A stretch of 35,606 nucleotides of DNA from an uncultured Saprospiraceae bacterium (GTDB lineage: Bacteria; Bacteroidota; Bacteroidia; Chitinophagales; Saprospiraceae), in NCBI GenBank assembly GCA_937924035.1, contig CALDTK010000279.1, positions 1-35,606 on the forward strand. Reading direction: 5' to 3'. Positions 1-11,200 of this stretch are shown piece after piece. Every line of letters begins with the position of its first letter. Position 1 is the first letter of the stretch. The notes under the pieces are model-generated. The model was not told the origin of the DNA and ran no database searches. It was given only the letters and a program-made list of their open reading frames with translations. The translations under genes and the position numbers were made by a program.

Positions 1-3000
1 GTTATCCGCACGTTTACGGCTACGGATGATTGCGGTAATACGGCAACGGCGAGTCAAGTAGTAACAATAGAGGATACCACAGACCCTGTGTTTGCGAGTG
101 TTCCAGCCGCAATCACTATTGAGTGTGGCGCTGCACTTCCAACAGACATGGCTACGGCTACGGATGATTGTGATGGATCAGTAATCGTCACGGTTACAAC
201 TTCATCAGGAGCAACGAGCTGTGCAGGTGATGCGGTAATTCGCACGTTTACTGCAACGGATGATTGCAACAATACAGCAACAGCTACGCAAGTAGTGACG
301 ATAGAGGATACAACAGACCCAGTGTTTGCGAGTGTTCCAGCTGCAATCACAATTGAGTGTGGTGCCGCGCTTCCAACAGACATGGCAACGGCTACGGATG
401 ATTGTGATGGATCAGTAATCGTCACGGTTACAACTTCATCAGGAGCAACGAGCTGTGCAGGCAATGCGGTTATCCGCACGTTTACGGCTACGGATGATTG
501 CAACAATACGGCTACTGCTACACAAGTAGTAACGATAGAGGATACAACAGACCCAGTGTTTGCAAGCGTACCAGCAACAGCAGACCTAGAGTGTGGAGAT
601 GCACTTCCAACAACGATGGCAACAGCCACCGATGATTGCGATGGTGATGTAGCGGTTACGGTTGTAGAGACAGAAGTCTCTAGAGCATCAGCTAATGAGT
701 ACGTTATTCACCGTACGTTCACCGCGACCGATGATTGCAACAATACAGCAACAGCAGTTCAGGTTGTAAACTATACAGATACCGGTGTACCGACTTGGAC
801 TTCGGTTCCAGGCTCGGTTACAATCGAGTGTGGAGCAGCACTTCCAACAGATCTAGCCGTTGCGAATGATGGTTGTGATGGTCCATTGACGGTAACACCA
901 TCAGATGCTACTACAGCAGGCTGTGGATTGACATCTGTGATCACAAGAACGTTCACTGCAACGGATGCCGATGGTAATACGATTACTGCAACGCAAGTGA
1001 TTACAATTACGGATACGACTGATCCTGTGTTTGCGAGTGTACCAGCTGCAGTAACCATCGAGTGTGGTGCTGCGCTTCCAACAGACATGGCCACTGCCAC
1101 AGATGTATGCGATAGCGATGTGGCGGTCACAGTAACTACATCAACGGGAGCATCGAGTTGTGCAGGCAATGCAGTTATCCGCACGTTTACTGCTACGGAT
1201 GATTGCGGTAATACGGCAACGGCAAGTCAAGTAGTAACAATAGAGGATACAACAGATCCAGTGTTTGCGAGTGTTCCAGCATCAGTTACCATTGAGTGTG
1301 GTGCTGCACTTCCGACAGACATGGCTACGGCTACCGATGATTGTGATGGATCAGTAAGTGTTACTGTAGCAGAAACTGCAGGCACTAGTAGCTGTGCAGG
1401 CGATGCTATTATCCGCACGTTTACTGCGACTGATGATTGCAACAATACTGCAACTGCTACGCAAGTAGTAACGATAGAAGACACAACAGACCCTGTATTT
1501 GCAAGCGTACCAGCAGATGTTACAATTCAATGTGGAGCAGCCTTACCAACAACGATGGCCACGGCCACGGATGATTGTGATGCTGCGGTCAGTGTCACAG
1601 TTGCTGAATCTGCAGGCACTAATAGTTGTGCAGGCAATGCAGTGATCCGGACGTTTACAGCAACAGACGCTTGTAACAATACAAAAACCGCGAGTCAAGT
1701 CGTGACTATTGAAGACACGACAAATCCTGTCTTTGCGAGTGTTCCTTCAGACGTAACTATTGAGTGTGGTGATCCGATTCCGACGAATATGGCCACAGCT
1801 ACTGATGTTTGCGATGGAGACGTCACTGTAACCGTTGCCGAGAGCAATGGCCCAACGAGTTGTGCAGGTACTGCTATTATAAGAACATTTACAGCAGCTG
1901 ATGATTGTGGCAACACAATTTCTGCTCGTCAATTCGTCTTCATTGAAGATACCACACCTCCTACGTTTGTGAGTGTACCTGCAAATGTCACTATTGAGTG
2001 TGGAACAGCGATTCCAACAGACATTGCTGCTGCCACAGATGTATGTGATAGTGATGTAGCGGTCACAGTAACTACATCAACAGGAGCATCGAGTTGTGCA
2101 GGCAATGCGGTTATCCGTACGTTTACTGCGACCGATGATTGTGGTAATACAGCAACGGCAAGTCAAGTAGTAACGATAGAGGATACGACAGACCCTGTGT
2201 TTGCTAGCGTACCAGCTTCAGTTACCATTGAATGTGGTGATGACATTCCATCGGACATGGCTACTGCTACGGATGCCTGCGATGGTTCGGTTGTTGTTAC
2301 GGTTGCTGAAATATCAGGTGATCCTAGCTGCGCGGGCGATGCAATAATCCGCACGTTTACAGCTACGGATGCTTGTAATAATACTTCAACTGCTACTCAG
2401 GTAGTAACTATAGAAGACACTACGCCTCCAACTTTTGTGAGTGTACCAGCAACGGCAGATTTGAGTTGTAACGACCCAATGCCAACAGATATGGCAACGG
2501 CTACGGACGTCTGTGATGCTAATGTAACTGTAACTGTTTTAGAAACAGAAGAGTCGAGAGTATCACTAAACACCTACACTGTACACCGCACCTTTACTGC
2601 AGCAGATGCCTGTGGTAATACGAGTACGGCAGTTCAAGTGGTTAACTTCACAGATGATGGACCGCCATTGTGGGTCAGTGTTCCTGGAAACATCACGCTC
2701 GAGTGTGGTGTAGTAGTGCCGGTTGTTTTGGCGGAAGCTGAAGATCCTTGTGATGGTGTGCTCACTGTTACTTATACAGACGGAAACGTTGACGCTTGTG
2801 GGGATACCTATGAAATAACAAGATCTTTTGAAGCATCGGATGCTGATGGTAATACCATTACTTCAACACAGGTAATTACGATAGAAGACACCACAGCGCC
2901 AGTGTTTACTGCTGTTCCTGCTGATGTACTCTTGGAGTGCGGAGACGCAACACCAACCGATATGGCAACGGCTACCGATGTGTGCGATCCGGATGTGATT

Positions 3001-6000
3001 GTAACAGTAGTTGAAACAGCAGGAGCGCCTGGTTGTGCTGCTACTTCAATCATCCGAACCTTTACAGCAACAGATGATTGTGGTAATACAGCAACAGCAA
3101 GTCAGACGGTAACTTTTGAAGATACTACCGACCCTGTTCTTGCTAACGTTCCTACAGATGTCACGATCGAGTGTGGTGACGATCTACCTACAGATATGCC
3201 AACCGCTTCAGATATCTGTGATGCTGCAGTAACTGTATCAGTTGCAATTGCCGATGGAGCGACCAATTGCGCAGGAACAGCAATTATCAGAACCTTCACG
3301 GCTGCAGATGCTTGCGGAAATACAGCAACAGCTAGCCAAGTAGTTACTTATGAGGATACAACTCCACCAGTATTAGCGGAGGTTCCAGCCAACACAGTGC
3401 TTGAGTGCAATAGTCCATTACCAACGGACATGCCGACGGCGACTGATATCTGCGATGTAGAAGTTGATATCACTGTGGCTGAAACACGTATTGACGGTGC
3501 GAGTCCAAATGACTACACTATTGAGCGTGTGTTCACTGCAATGGATAATTGTGGTAATACTTCAACTGCTAGTCAAGTTGTGACTTACGAGGATTCAGGT
3601 GATCCAGTCTGGACGTCAGTTCCTGCGAACACAGAAATCGAATGTGGTGATGCAATGCCAACGGATCTAGCTATTGCTGAAGATTTCTGTGACGGTGCGT
3701 TAAGCGTGACTTTCACAGATGCTACTACAGACCTTTGTGGTGAGACAATGATCGTTACTAGAACATTTAGTGCAACCGATGCTGATGGAAATGAAATCAA
3801 CACTGCTCAAATAATTGTGGTCTCTGATAATACCTCTCCGGTATTTGACTTTGTACCAACGGCAATGACTATTGAGTGTGGTGATGCGATCCCAAGTGAA
3901 ATGGCTACTGCCACAGACATTTGTGATCCGGCGGTTTCTGTAACGGTAAGTACTAATTCAGGTGCGACTTCTTGTGCTGGAGATGCAGTTATCCGCACAT
4001 TTACAGCTACTGACGCTTGCGGAAATAGCACAACTGCATCTCAAATTATTACAATTGAGGATACAAGTGCTCCAAACTTTACTTCAGTTCCTGCAGATGT
4101 AACGATCGAGTGTGGCGAAGCAACACCAACGGAGATGGCAACGGCTGATGATGTTTGCGGTTCTGCAGCAGTAGTTGTTGCTGAAACGGTCGGGTCTACA
4201 GGTTGTGCTGGCAATGCAGTTATTCGTACGTTCACAGCGACGGATGATTGTGGAAACACGGTGACTGCGGTACAAGTAGTAACTGTAGAGGATACCACTC
4301 CTCCAGTGTTTGCTAACGTGCCAGCGGCTGTAGAGATTGACTGTAATGATCCATTGCCTACTGACGGTCCAACAGCTTCCGATATCTGCGACAGTGATGT
4401 TGTGATTACAGAGAGCCAGGATCGCATAGATGGAGCTACTGTAAATCAATATGAAGTGGTTCGTACTTGGACTGCAGAAGACATTTGTGGAAATACTTCG
4501 ACGGCTACACAGCTTGTATCTGTTGTCGATGATGGACCACCTGAATGGACTTCTGTTCCAGCTGATGAAACACTCGAGTGTACAGCCAGTATCCCTACTG
4601 TTTTGGCGACAGCAGAAGACGGATGTGACGGAGACCTTCCAGTAACGGTAACTGAAGTGCGTACGGATGGAGCGTGCGAAGGAACATTCGTTATAGTAAG
4701 AACATTTACTGCGACTGATGTCGATGGTAATGAAATCACGACTTCACACACAGTGACGTTTGAAGACACCACTGAACCAATATTTACAAGTGTTCCTGCT
4801 GATGTAACTATAGAATGTGATTCTGCAGAGCCTACAGACCTCGCAGTGGCAACCGACAATTGTGGAGCTACTGTAGATGTGGTTGTTGTTGAGACTCGTG
4901 TAGGAGGAACATGTGGAGGAGAAGAGGTTATTACAAGAACCTTCACGGCAACAGATGCATGTGGTAATTCTGCTACAGCTGCTCAGATTGTAACTATAGA
5001 AGACACTACAGCACCGACCTTCGTTGGAGTTCCTGCTGATTTAACAATCTCTTGCACTGATGCGGTACCTACAGATGTGCCAGGTACAAATGATGCATGT
5101 AGCACTGTAACGCTTGCAGAAACCACCCGCTCTGAGCCCGGGTCATGTGCAGGTAGCAATGTTGTTATCCGCGTATTTACCGCAACAGATGCATGTGGAA
5201 ATGTCGCTTCAACAGAGCAGCGAGTAACCATTGAGGATACAGAAGCTCCAGTATTTGCAGGAGTTCCTGCTGATCAGACGCTCAGTTGTGGAGATGCGCT
5301 CCCGACATCAGCGCCTACGGCAAGTGATGATTGTGGATCTGCAGATGTGACATACGAAGAAACTACTACAGCTGGAAGCTGTGCTGGCAACTACGTTGTA
5401 CTACGTCGTTGGACTGCAACTGATGATTGTGGAAACGCAGCTACCACTGAGCAATTCGTAACTTTTGAAGACAACGTCGCACCGGTATTTGACAATGTTA
5501 CAGCTCTCATAGAGTTGGATTGTCAAGATACAGCGCCTCTGGTCGAGCCAACAGCTTCTGATGCTTGCGGAACGGTAGGTCCAATTTCTTACTCGGACAC
5601 ACGAGTGAATGGAGCATGTGCACAGGCATATACGATTGTCAGAACGTTCAGCGTATCTGATGACTGCGGAAATGTAAATACTGTAGAGCAACGCATCGTA
5701 TTCTCTGACAATACTGCACCGGTGATTACGAATGTACCTAGCGATGTTGCTATTTCTTGTGATCAACCAATTCCAACTTCGTTGCCTTCAGCAACGGATG
5801 ATTGTCAAGCCAACGTTTCCATCGTGGAGCTTGAAGAAATCATCCCTGGTCCATGCGCTAATACCTACATCCACGTGCGTGTATTCGTCGCTACAGATGA
5901 CTGCGGTAACCGTTCTGAAGCTCGACAAAACGTTGAGATTTCAGATACAGAAGCTCCTGTGTTTGTTCAAGTACCTGCCAATGTAGAAGCGGGTTGTGGA

Positions 6001-6915
6001 TCAGCAGTGAGCAATGCGCAACCTGTGGTAGTTGATAATTGTGATGTCAATGTGACGATTACGTATACGCAGTATAATGACGATTCAGGAGATGGCTGCG
6101 GTGGACTCGGTGCATTGGTTCGCCTATGGACTGCAACAGATAATTGCGGAAATTCTGCGACTGCATCACAGCGTGTGATCTTTGTAGATAACGAGCCACC
6201 GGTACTCAGTAACCTAGTTCGTGCGGTTTCTACAGATTGTAACAGTGCACTTGACTTCCCTCCACCAACTGCTACAGATAATTGTGATCAGGATGTGCGT
6301 GTATACTACGATGATACTCGATTTGCAGAAGGATGTAATGAGGTTGTTCGTCGTGTATGGATTGCTGTCGATGATTGTGGAAACGAGACAACAGGAATTC
6401 AGGATATCCTGATTGTTGATGATAAGCCACCAGTAATTAATGCTGACATGTCACCGATCACCGTCGAGTGTGGAGAGGCGTTCCCAGAAATGGATCTGAT
6501 GGCTGAAGATCAGTGTGATGCGGATCTTACAATCACTGAAGAAACCTTCGAAGTTGGTGGCGGAAGCTGCGATGGTGAAACAACAATCTACCGAATCTTC
6601 ACCGTGTTAGATGATTGTGGTAACCAAGCTGAAGCTGTTCAGATTGTAACGATAGTTGACAATACTGCTCCAGAATTCACGTCTGTTCCAGACGATATGG
6701 ATGCAGCCTGCGAAGGATTCGACTTCTCAGGAATACAGCCTGAAGCAGTCGATGCTTGTAGCGATAAGGTTGAAATTACTGAAGTAAGTGCTTCTACTTC
6801 GATTTCTCGAGACGGACGTGAGATGCAAGCAATCATCCGGACTTGGACGGCGACTGATGCTTGTGGAAATGCTACAAGAGCATCACAAACGATCGTCTTT
6901 GATACAGAAAACCCT
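1..6915 (+). repeat. HYR-like domain array, period about 234 bp
   Basis: One partial (1-87) and 29 complete repeats begin at 88, 322, 556, 793, 1027, 1261, 1495, 1729, 1963, 2197, 2431, 2668, 2902, 3136, 3370, 3607, 3841, 4075, 4306, 4543, 4780 and onward to 6915. Unit length is 77-79 residues up to repeat 20 and slightly more variable after that. Each unit opens with a V-F-A-S-V-P-like strand and closes with E-D-T-T-D-P. The left copies are near-identical (repeats 1 and 2 differ by a single residue over their length), while the right-hand copies are strongly diverged. Four two-repeat variants with altered cysteines and linkers are embedded at 556-1026, 2431-2901, 3370-3840 and 4306-4779. Confidence 0.93.
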
Positions 6916-8073
6916 GTGGTTACTGCGCAAACGAATTTCGGCAACCTCGAAGATGGGGCTACAGTTTGTGCTGGTGATTTGGTAACCTTTACTGCTCCAG
7001 CTGGAGGAACTGACTATCAATGGAGTACTGGTGAAACCACCCAGCAGATTGTCGTAGAGGCGGATGTCCCACAAACGTTCGAAGTCAACTACAGCAGTAG
7101 TTCATGCAGCGGTTCAGCATTGTTCAACTTACAAGTTGTTGAGGCACCTGACTTCGATATTGTTGATGTACCAGAATTCTGCGACGGTCAGACCGTTGAT
7201 CTAAAGGTTGTTGCGACAGGAGTAACTTCAATTAGCTGGACTGGGCCACTAGGGTTTACTGCAACAGGAACAACAACTAAGGTTGAGTATATCGCTTCTG
7301 TTCAGGAAGGCTGGTATGTGGCAACTGCTCAAGCAATTGGAGGCTGTCAGGTAATCGATTCGGTATACGTAACTGTAGGTGCAGGTACCTGTGCAGAAAT
7401 TTGCGGTAATGGAATCGATGACGATGGAGATGGTCTTGTTGATTGCGATGATCCAGACTGTAATTGCTGTTCACTTGAGAACGTTTCATTAAGAACAGAG
7501 TGTCGCGATGCTGGAACACCAGGCGACATCAAGGATGACACGTATGCTGTCTATGCCACGTTTGAAGGCTCAGGAGTTAACGGCAATGCATTTACCGTAA
7601 AAGGTGATGCAGAGATTCCAAGTCTCTATGCAAATGGAGAGGTTTTGTTAGGGATATTCCCTAGTACTATGCCTATGGTGTCTTTCGACTTCTACGGTGT
7701 AGATGATCCAAGCTGCTCATTAACAGACCAGCAAGCGTTCAGCCCAGGTGTATGCACGGATGAATGCAACTTGCATATCGTTAAGACTGAAGCTAGCGAT
7801 TGTGTTGAGGGACAGTACGACCTACTGGTAACTATTTTCTATGCAAATCCAGCAGGTGCGCTCATAATTAATGGTAAGCGATTCAGTCTACCGGACAGCT
7901 TTGGTGAGTTTACGTTTACGTTGCCTAATCTCAGTTGTACAGGCGATCAAGGAGTTGTTGTTGAAGCCTATTTTGTAGGTCAAGCAGCATGTGCTGATGA
8001 AGATGTATACGATGCACCTTGTCCAGATGAAGCATGTCTCCCAATTGAAATTTCACTTGGGGATAGACCATAA
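1..8073 (+). CDS. Giant HYR-repeat surface protein (5' end outside window)
   Basis: The frame is open from the first base to a TAA at 8071-8073, so the real start lies left of the window; about 2690 residues are visible. It is almost entirely a tandem array of HYR-like (hyalin repeat, immunoglobulin-fold) domains, each with four cysteines in the pattern I-E-C-G, D-x-C-D, S-C-A-G and D-C-G-N (29 complete copies, bases 88-6915). After the array come a PKD/Ig-like domain (about 6916-7140), a second Ig-like segment, an acidic Asp/Gly motif CGNGIDDDGDGLVDC (about 7402-7446) resembling calcium-binding loops common in Bacteroidota surface proteins, and a Cys-rich tail. I see no type-A or type-B T9SS sorting domain at the C terminus, unlike the two giant proteins downstream. 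Probable role: cell-surface adhesin or structural filament (inference). A strong terminator follows, so it is probably transcribed separately from the next gene. Confidence 0.9.
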   Translation, partial: VIRTFTATDDCGNTATASQVVTIEDTTDPVFASVPAAITIECGAALPTDMATATDDCDGSVIVTVTTSSGATSCAGDAVIRTFTATDDCNNTATATQVVTIEDTTDPVFASVPAAITIECGAALPTDMATATDDCDGSVIVTVTTSSGATSCAGNAVIRTFTATDDCNNTATATQVVTIEDTTDPVFASVPATADLECGDALPTTMATATDDCDGDVAVTVVETEVSRASANEYVIHRTFTATDDCNNTATAVQVVNYTDTGVPTWTSVPGSVTIECGAALPTDLAVANDGCDGPLTVTPSDATTAGCGLTSVITRTFTATDADGNTITATQVITITDTTDPVFASVPAAVTIECGAALPTDMATATDVCDSDVAVTVTTSTGASSCAGNAVIRTFTATDDCGNTATASQVVTIEDTTDPVFASVPASVTIECGAALPTDMATATDDCDGSVSVTVAETAGTSSCAGDAIIRTFTATDDCNNTATATQVVTIEDTTDPVFASVPADVTIQCGAALPTTMATATDDCDAAVSVTVAESAGTNSCAGNAVIRTFTATDACNNTKTASQVVTIEDTTNPVFASVPSDVTIECGDPIPTNMATATDVCDGDVTVTVAESNGPTSCAGTAIIRTFTAADDCGNTISARQFVFIEDTTPPTFVSVPANVTIECGTAIPTDIAAATDVCDSDVAVTVTTSTGASSCAGNAVIRTFTATDDCGNTATASQVVTIEDTTDPVFASVPASVTIECGDDIPSDMATATDACDGSVVVTVAEISGDPSCAGDAIIRTFTATDACNNTSTATQVVTIEDTTPPTFVSVPATADLSCNDPMPTDMATATDVCDANVTVTVLETEESRVSLNTYTVHRTFTAADACGNTSTAVQVVNFTDDGPPLWVSVPGNITLECGVVVPVVLAEAEDPCDGVLTVTYTDGNVDACGDTYEITRSFEASDADGNTITSTQVITIEDTTAPVFTAVPADVLLECGDATPTDMATATDVCDPDVIVTVVETAGAPGCAATSIIRTFTATDDCGNTATASQTVTFEDTTDPVLANVPTDVTIECGDDLPTDMPTASDICDAAVTVSVAIADGATNCAGTAIIRTFTAADACGNTATASQVVTYEDTTPPVLAEVPANTVLECNSPLPTDMPTATDICDVEVDITVAETRIDGASPNDYTIERVFTAMDNCGNTSTASQVVTYEDSGDPVWTSVPANTEIECGDAMPTDLAIAEDFCDGALSVTFTDATTDLCGETMIVTRTFSATDADGNEINTAQIIVVSDNTSPVFDFVPTAMTIECGDAIPSEMATATDICDPAVSVTVSTNSGATSCAGDAVIRTFTATDACGNSTTASQIITIEDTSAPNFTSVPADVTIECGEATPTEMATADDVCGSAAVVVAETVGSTGCAGNAVIRTFTATDDCGNTVTAVQVVTVEDTTPPVFANVPAAVEIDCNDPLPTDGPTASDICDSDVVITESQDRIDGATVNQYEVVRTWTAEDICGNTSTATQLVSVVDDGPPEWTSVPADETLECTASIPTVLATAEDGCDGDLPVTVTEVRTDGACEGTFVIVRTFTATDVDGNEITTSHTVTFEDTTEPIFTSVPADVTIECDSAEPTDLAVATDNCGATVDVVVVETRVGGTCGGEEVITRTFTATDACGNSATAAQIVTIEDTTAPTFVGVPADLTISCTDAVPTDVPGTNDACSTVTLAETTRSEPGSCAGSNVVIRVFTATDACGNVASTEQRVTIEDTEAPVFAGVPADQTLSCGDALPTSAPTASDDCGSADVTYEETTTAGSCAGNYVVLRRWTATDDCGNAATTEQFVTFEDNVAPVFDNVTALIELDCQDTAPLVEPTASDACGTVGPISYSDTRVNGACAQAYTIVRTFSVSDDCGNVNTVEQRIVFSDNTAPVITNVPSDVAISCDQPIPTSLPSATDDCQANVSIVELEEIIPGPCANTYIHVRVFVATDDCGNRSEARQNVEISDTEAPVFVQVPANVEAGCGSAVSNAQPVVVDNCDVNVTITYTQYNDDSGDGCGGLGALVRLWTATDNCGNSATASQRVIFVDNEPPVLSNLVRAVSTDCNSALDFPPPTATDNCDQDVRVYYDDTRFAEGCNEVVRRVWIAVDDCGNETTGIQDILIVDDKPPVINADMSPITVECGEAFPEMDLMAEDQCDADLTITEETFEVGGGSCDGETTIYRIFTVLDDCGNQAEAVQIVTIVDNTAPEFTSVPDDMDAACEGFDFSGIQPEAVDACSDKVEITEVSASTSISRDGREMQAIIRTWTATDACGNATRASQTIVFDTENPVVTAQTNFGNLEDGATVCAGDLVTFTAPAGGTDYQWSTGETTQQIVVEADVPQTFEVNYSSSSCSGSALFNLQVVEAPDFDIVDVPEFCDGQTVDLKVVATGVTSISWTGPLGFTATGTTTKVEYIASVQEGWYVATAQAIGGCQVIDSVYVTVGAGTCAEICGNGIDDDGDGLVDCDDPDCNCCSLENVSLRTECRDAGTPGDIKDDTYAVYATFEGSGVNGNAFTVKGDAEIPSLYANGEVLLGIFPSTMPMVSFDFYGVDDPSCSLTDQQAFSPGVCTDECNLHIVKTEASDCVEGQYDLLVTIFYANPAGALIINGKRFSLPDSFGEFTFTLPNLSCTGDQGVVVEAYFVGQAACADEDVYDAPCPDEACLPIEISLGDRP

Positions 8074-8100
8074 CCGGTAAATTGTAACACCAGAGCATCA

Positions 8101-8142
8101 AAGCCAGTAGAAGTAGCTAATACTTCTGCTGGCTTTTTTTTT
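8101..8142 (+). terminator. Rho-independent terminator after HYR giant gene
   Basis: A 15-bp stem (8101-8115 with 8121-8135), perfect except for one G-U pair, has a 5-base loop and runs into a nine-T tract (8134-8142). It lies 27 bases after the stop codon of the HYR-repeat gene and before the next giant gene. Confidence 0.93.
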
Positions 8143-8233
8143 GTAAAAAACCTTTTGGCCCAGAGTTTGCATTACAAAAATTTGACATGTGTAAGTAGAG
8201 CATTTGTATGCTCATCTTCTCTAAACAATAAGC

Positions 8234-11200
8234 TTGAACAGCTACCTACTATCCCCCCGCTTTGTAGGCCGATTGGCGCTACTCTTCACTCTTGTCCTAT
8301 GGGCTTGTATAGGGGTACGTGCACAAAATGACCTCAGCATTTTTCGGGTAAGTAGTGATGTTTTTGTAACCCAAGGCCAAATCGTTTCATTCACTTTTGT
8401 GGTGACCAATGATAAAGGAACCGATGTTGATGGGGTAGAGGTCCAAATTGATCTTCCACCGGGGCTAGATTACATACAGCATACGCTTTCGCAAAACTTC
8501 AATCCTGCCACAGGACGATGGACAATTGGCGATATCAAATTTTACCAGCCGCAGCGTGTGATTACGATAGATATGCGTGTGAGTGGCGAAGGAGTCCTAG
8601 CTGCAAATGCAGAGATCTTCGCAATGGTTGGTAACGACGATGATTCTACTCCAAACAATGGGGTGCTCACAGAAGATGATATCGTGAGTGCTTGTGTGAG
8701 TGCTCCAATTCGAGCAGAATGTGGTCAGTCTGTCCGACTTGAAGCTCCGAGTGGCTATGGGAACTATCAGTGGTATAAAGATGGAACTGCAATTGTCGGA
8801 TCAAATACGGCGGTGCTAAATGTTGGAGAAACAGGAGACTATACCTTCCAAGTAGGAACACTCACCACGACTTGCCCTTTAGGTACTTGTTGTCCTGCAC
8901 GTGTTTCATTTGATAGTATATCAGTAGACTTATCTCAGCTTACTCTTTGTACAGGAGGGTATGACACAGTCTTTGTAGATATGCCAGATGTTGATACCAT
9001 CAACTTTGTGCAGACCTATACATGGGCGAGTCCAGACGATCCAATGCTCAACTTTTTAAGTTGTTCTGATTGTCCTGAGCCTAACGTTGTTATTGCAACT
9101 CCTTTTCTCTTAAATGAATTGCGATATACGGTTGGCGTGGTTACTCGCGACCTTTTCGGCAACGTGGTTTGTAGTGCAAATGCAACCTTGACTCTTGATG
9201 TGTTGCAAGCGCCAAACTTGACGTTCAATGCCCCAGTATATGCTTGTGGTAACGATGAATGCATCCAAATAGAAGCAATTTCTGATGCACCACTCACTTC
9301 TATTGAGTGGGACGGTCCTAACCTTCGCACTCCCGATGGGATGGTGATGGATTACTGTGCACGTCCAGTTTCTGATTACACTACGCAAAAATTTATTGTT
9401 ACCGCAGTTGGAACAGATGGTTGTATTCGAGTGGATAGTCTATTCATTATCACAATGCCTGACATCGATATTTCGGTACCGGTTGCGCAGACGATTTGTC
9501 AAAATCTTCCGGCAGACCTCTCGGTAGCAGTATTGCCAGCTCTTCCAACAGATAGTGTCGAAATTGTTTGGACGGAAGAACCTGGTAATCCGAATGCTGG
9601 AGCTAATCTACTTACTTCAACGAGCGCAACTATAACTACAGACTCGCTTGCTCCTGGCGAATACGGTTTTCGCGTAAGCGTGGCTAGAATTGCCCCAAAC
9701 GGAGATCGAGTCTGTACATATGAAGAAGTGCAGTTGGTTACTGTGCAAAGCGATTGTGCTCAACCTAGATTAGGTGGATACGCTTGGAAAGACTTCAATA
9801 ATGACGGCTTACGCCAAAACTTCGAAGCTGCTCTAGGAGGTGTCCAAGTAGAACTTGTCTCAGCGGCAGGAGTCCCTTCTGGGCGATTTGCTGTAACGGA
9901 TGCAGCAGGTTTTTATGAATTTGATAATCTTAATATTGGAGATTATCGAGTCCAGTTTCAGCCTGTTCCATCTTTTGTTTTTGCGCCACAAAATGCAGGT
10001 GTAGATGAGTTTGTTGATTCAGATGTTGATGCTACTGGCTTGTCAGATCTCTTCACCGCAACCTATGATGAGGCAATTCATTTAGTAGGCGCAGGTTATA
10101 TCCGTGATTGCCAAATTGTAGTTACGAATGTGCAGACAACTCCAGGTATTTGTGGTGAATCTGAGGGTGCACTAAGCTTTGATGTTACAGGTACAACAGG
10201 TAACCTTACTTATACATGGGTTCCAAATGTTAGTACCACCAACTCAGCCACATTGATTCCTGCTGGTGATTATGAAATCACCATTTATGACGACTTCACA
10301 GAATGTACCTACACCGAAGTACTTACAGTTCCAGGAAATGCTGCTTTCCTACTATCAAGTTCTTCGACTCCTGCAGCTTGTCCTCTTGGTAAGGGAGGAA
10401 GTATAACTGTCTTTACGGATGGAGGCACTGCACCTTTTGATGTTGAATACATCGGTACAGACAATGGAACGCAAATCGCCAATGCGATGCCGTTTACCAT
10501 TCAAGATATCCGAGGTGGAGCTTACACGATCAACGTAACTGACGCGCTAGGGTGTGTGCAAACAAACGCGATCGAAGTAACCGAAAACGAACTCTTACTT
10601 GCTATTGATACGGCCAATGTTGTTTCGGCCGATTGTGGCGGAACTAATGGAAGTTTCGATGTAGTTATTTCAAACTTCAATAATACATATACACTATTAG
10701 TAAATGGTTTAACCTTTGCTGCCAATAGTACCGCTAATGTCATTACTGTGGGCAACCAAAGTGCGGGGCCAAAAGTGATTCGTGTAGTTGATATAAATGA
10801 GTGCGCCCAAGAGTTGGTGTTCAACTTGAGAGATCAAAGCGAACCGATCGACACAAATGCATTAACAATCATCAATCCAGCCTGTTTTGGCGAAGCAACG
10901 GGTAGTATTTCTTCTGCTCAAGGCAAAACTTACGAAGTCCGAAATATTGCTGGCCAATTTGTAGGTAACCTACCAATTAGTGATTTGGTAGCAGGCCAGT
11001 ACACCTTGATCGATCAAAGCATTCCTGGCTGTCTAACAACTGCAGAAGTCACGCTGGTCGATCCTAATGACTGGGTATTCAGCGCTCAAGTCGAAGCGAG
11101 TGAATGTGATTCACCTACAGGTTCGATAGAGTTGACTGTTTCAGGTGCAACACCACCTTACAGTTTTGTATGGAGTGGTGGATTACCTAATCAAGCGATT

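Noticed and set aside
1-6915. Regularly spaced repeats, considered as a CRISPR-like or satellite array
   Set aside because: The unit is 234 bp, fully coding with conserved cysteines, and there are no short identical repeats with unique spacers.
54-6944. Many open frames on the minus strand under the HYR array, with repeated Val/Ala/Ser-rich products
   Set aside because: They are the antisense of the periodic coding sequence; their own periodicity is inherited from the 234-bp repeats, they have no signal peptides or domains, and the plus frame is continuous over the whole stretch.
7402-7470. A true dockerin or EF-hand pair in the Asp/Gly-rich motif of the HYR protein
   Set aside because: Only one Asp-rich loop flanked by cysteines is present, without the second loop and helices of a dockerin; this short motif is common in Bacteroidota surface proteins.
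8034-8234. Possible frameshift joining the HYR giant gene to the next cargo, which would supply the missing sorting domain
   Set aside because: A strong terminator separates them and the second gene has its own signal peptide right after an in-frame stop.
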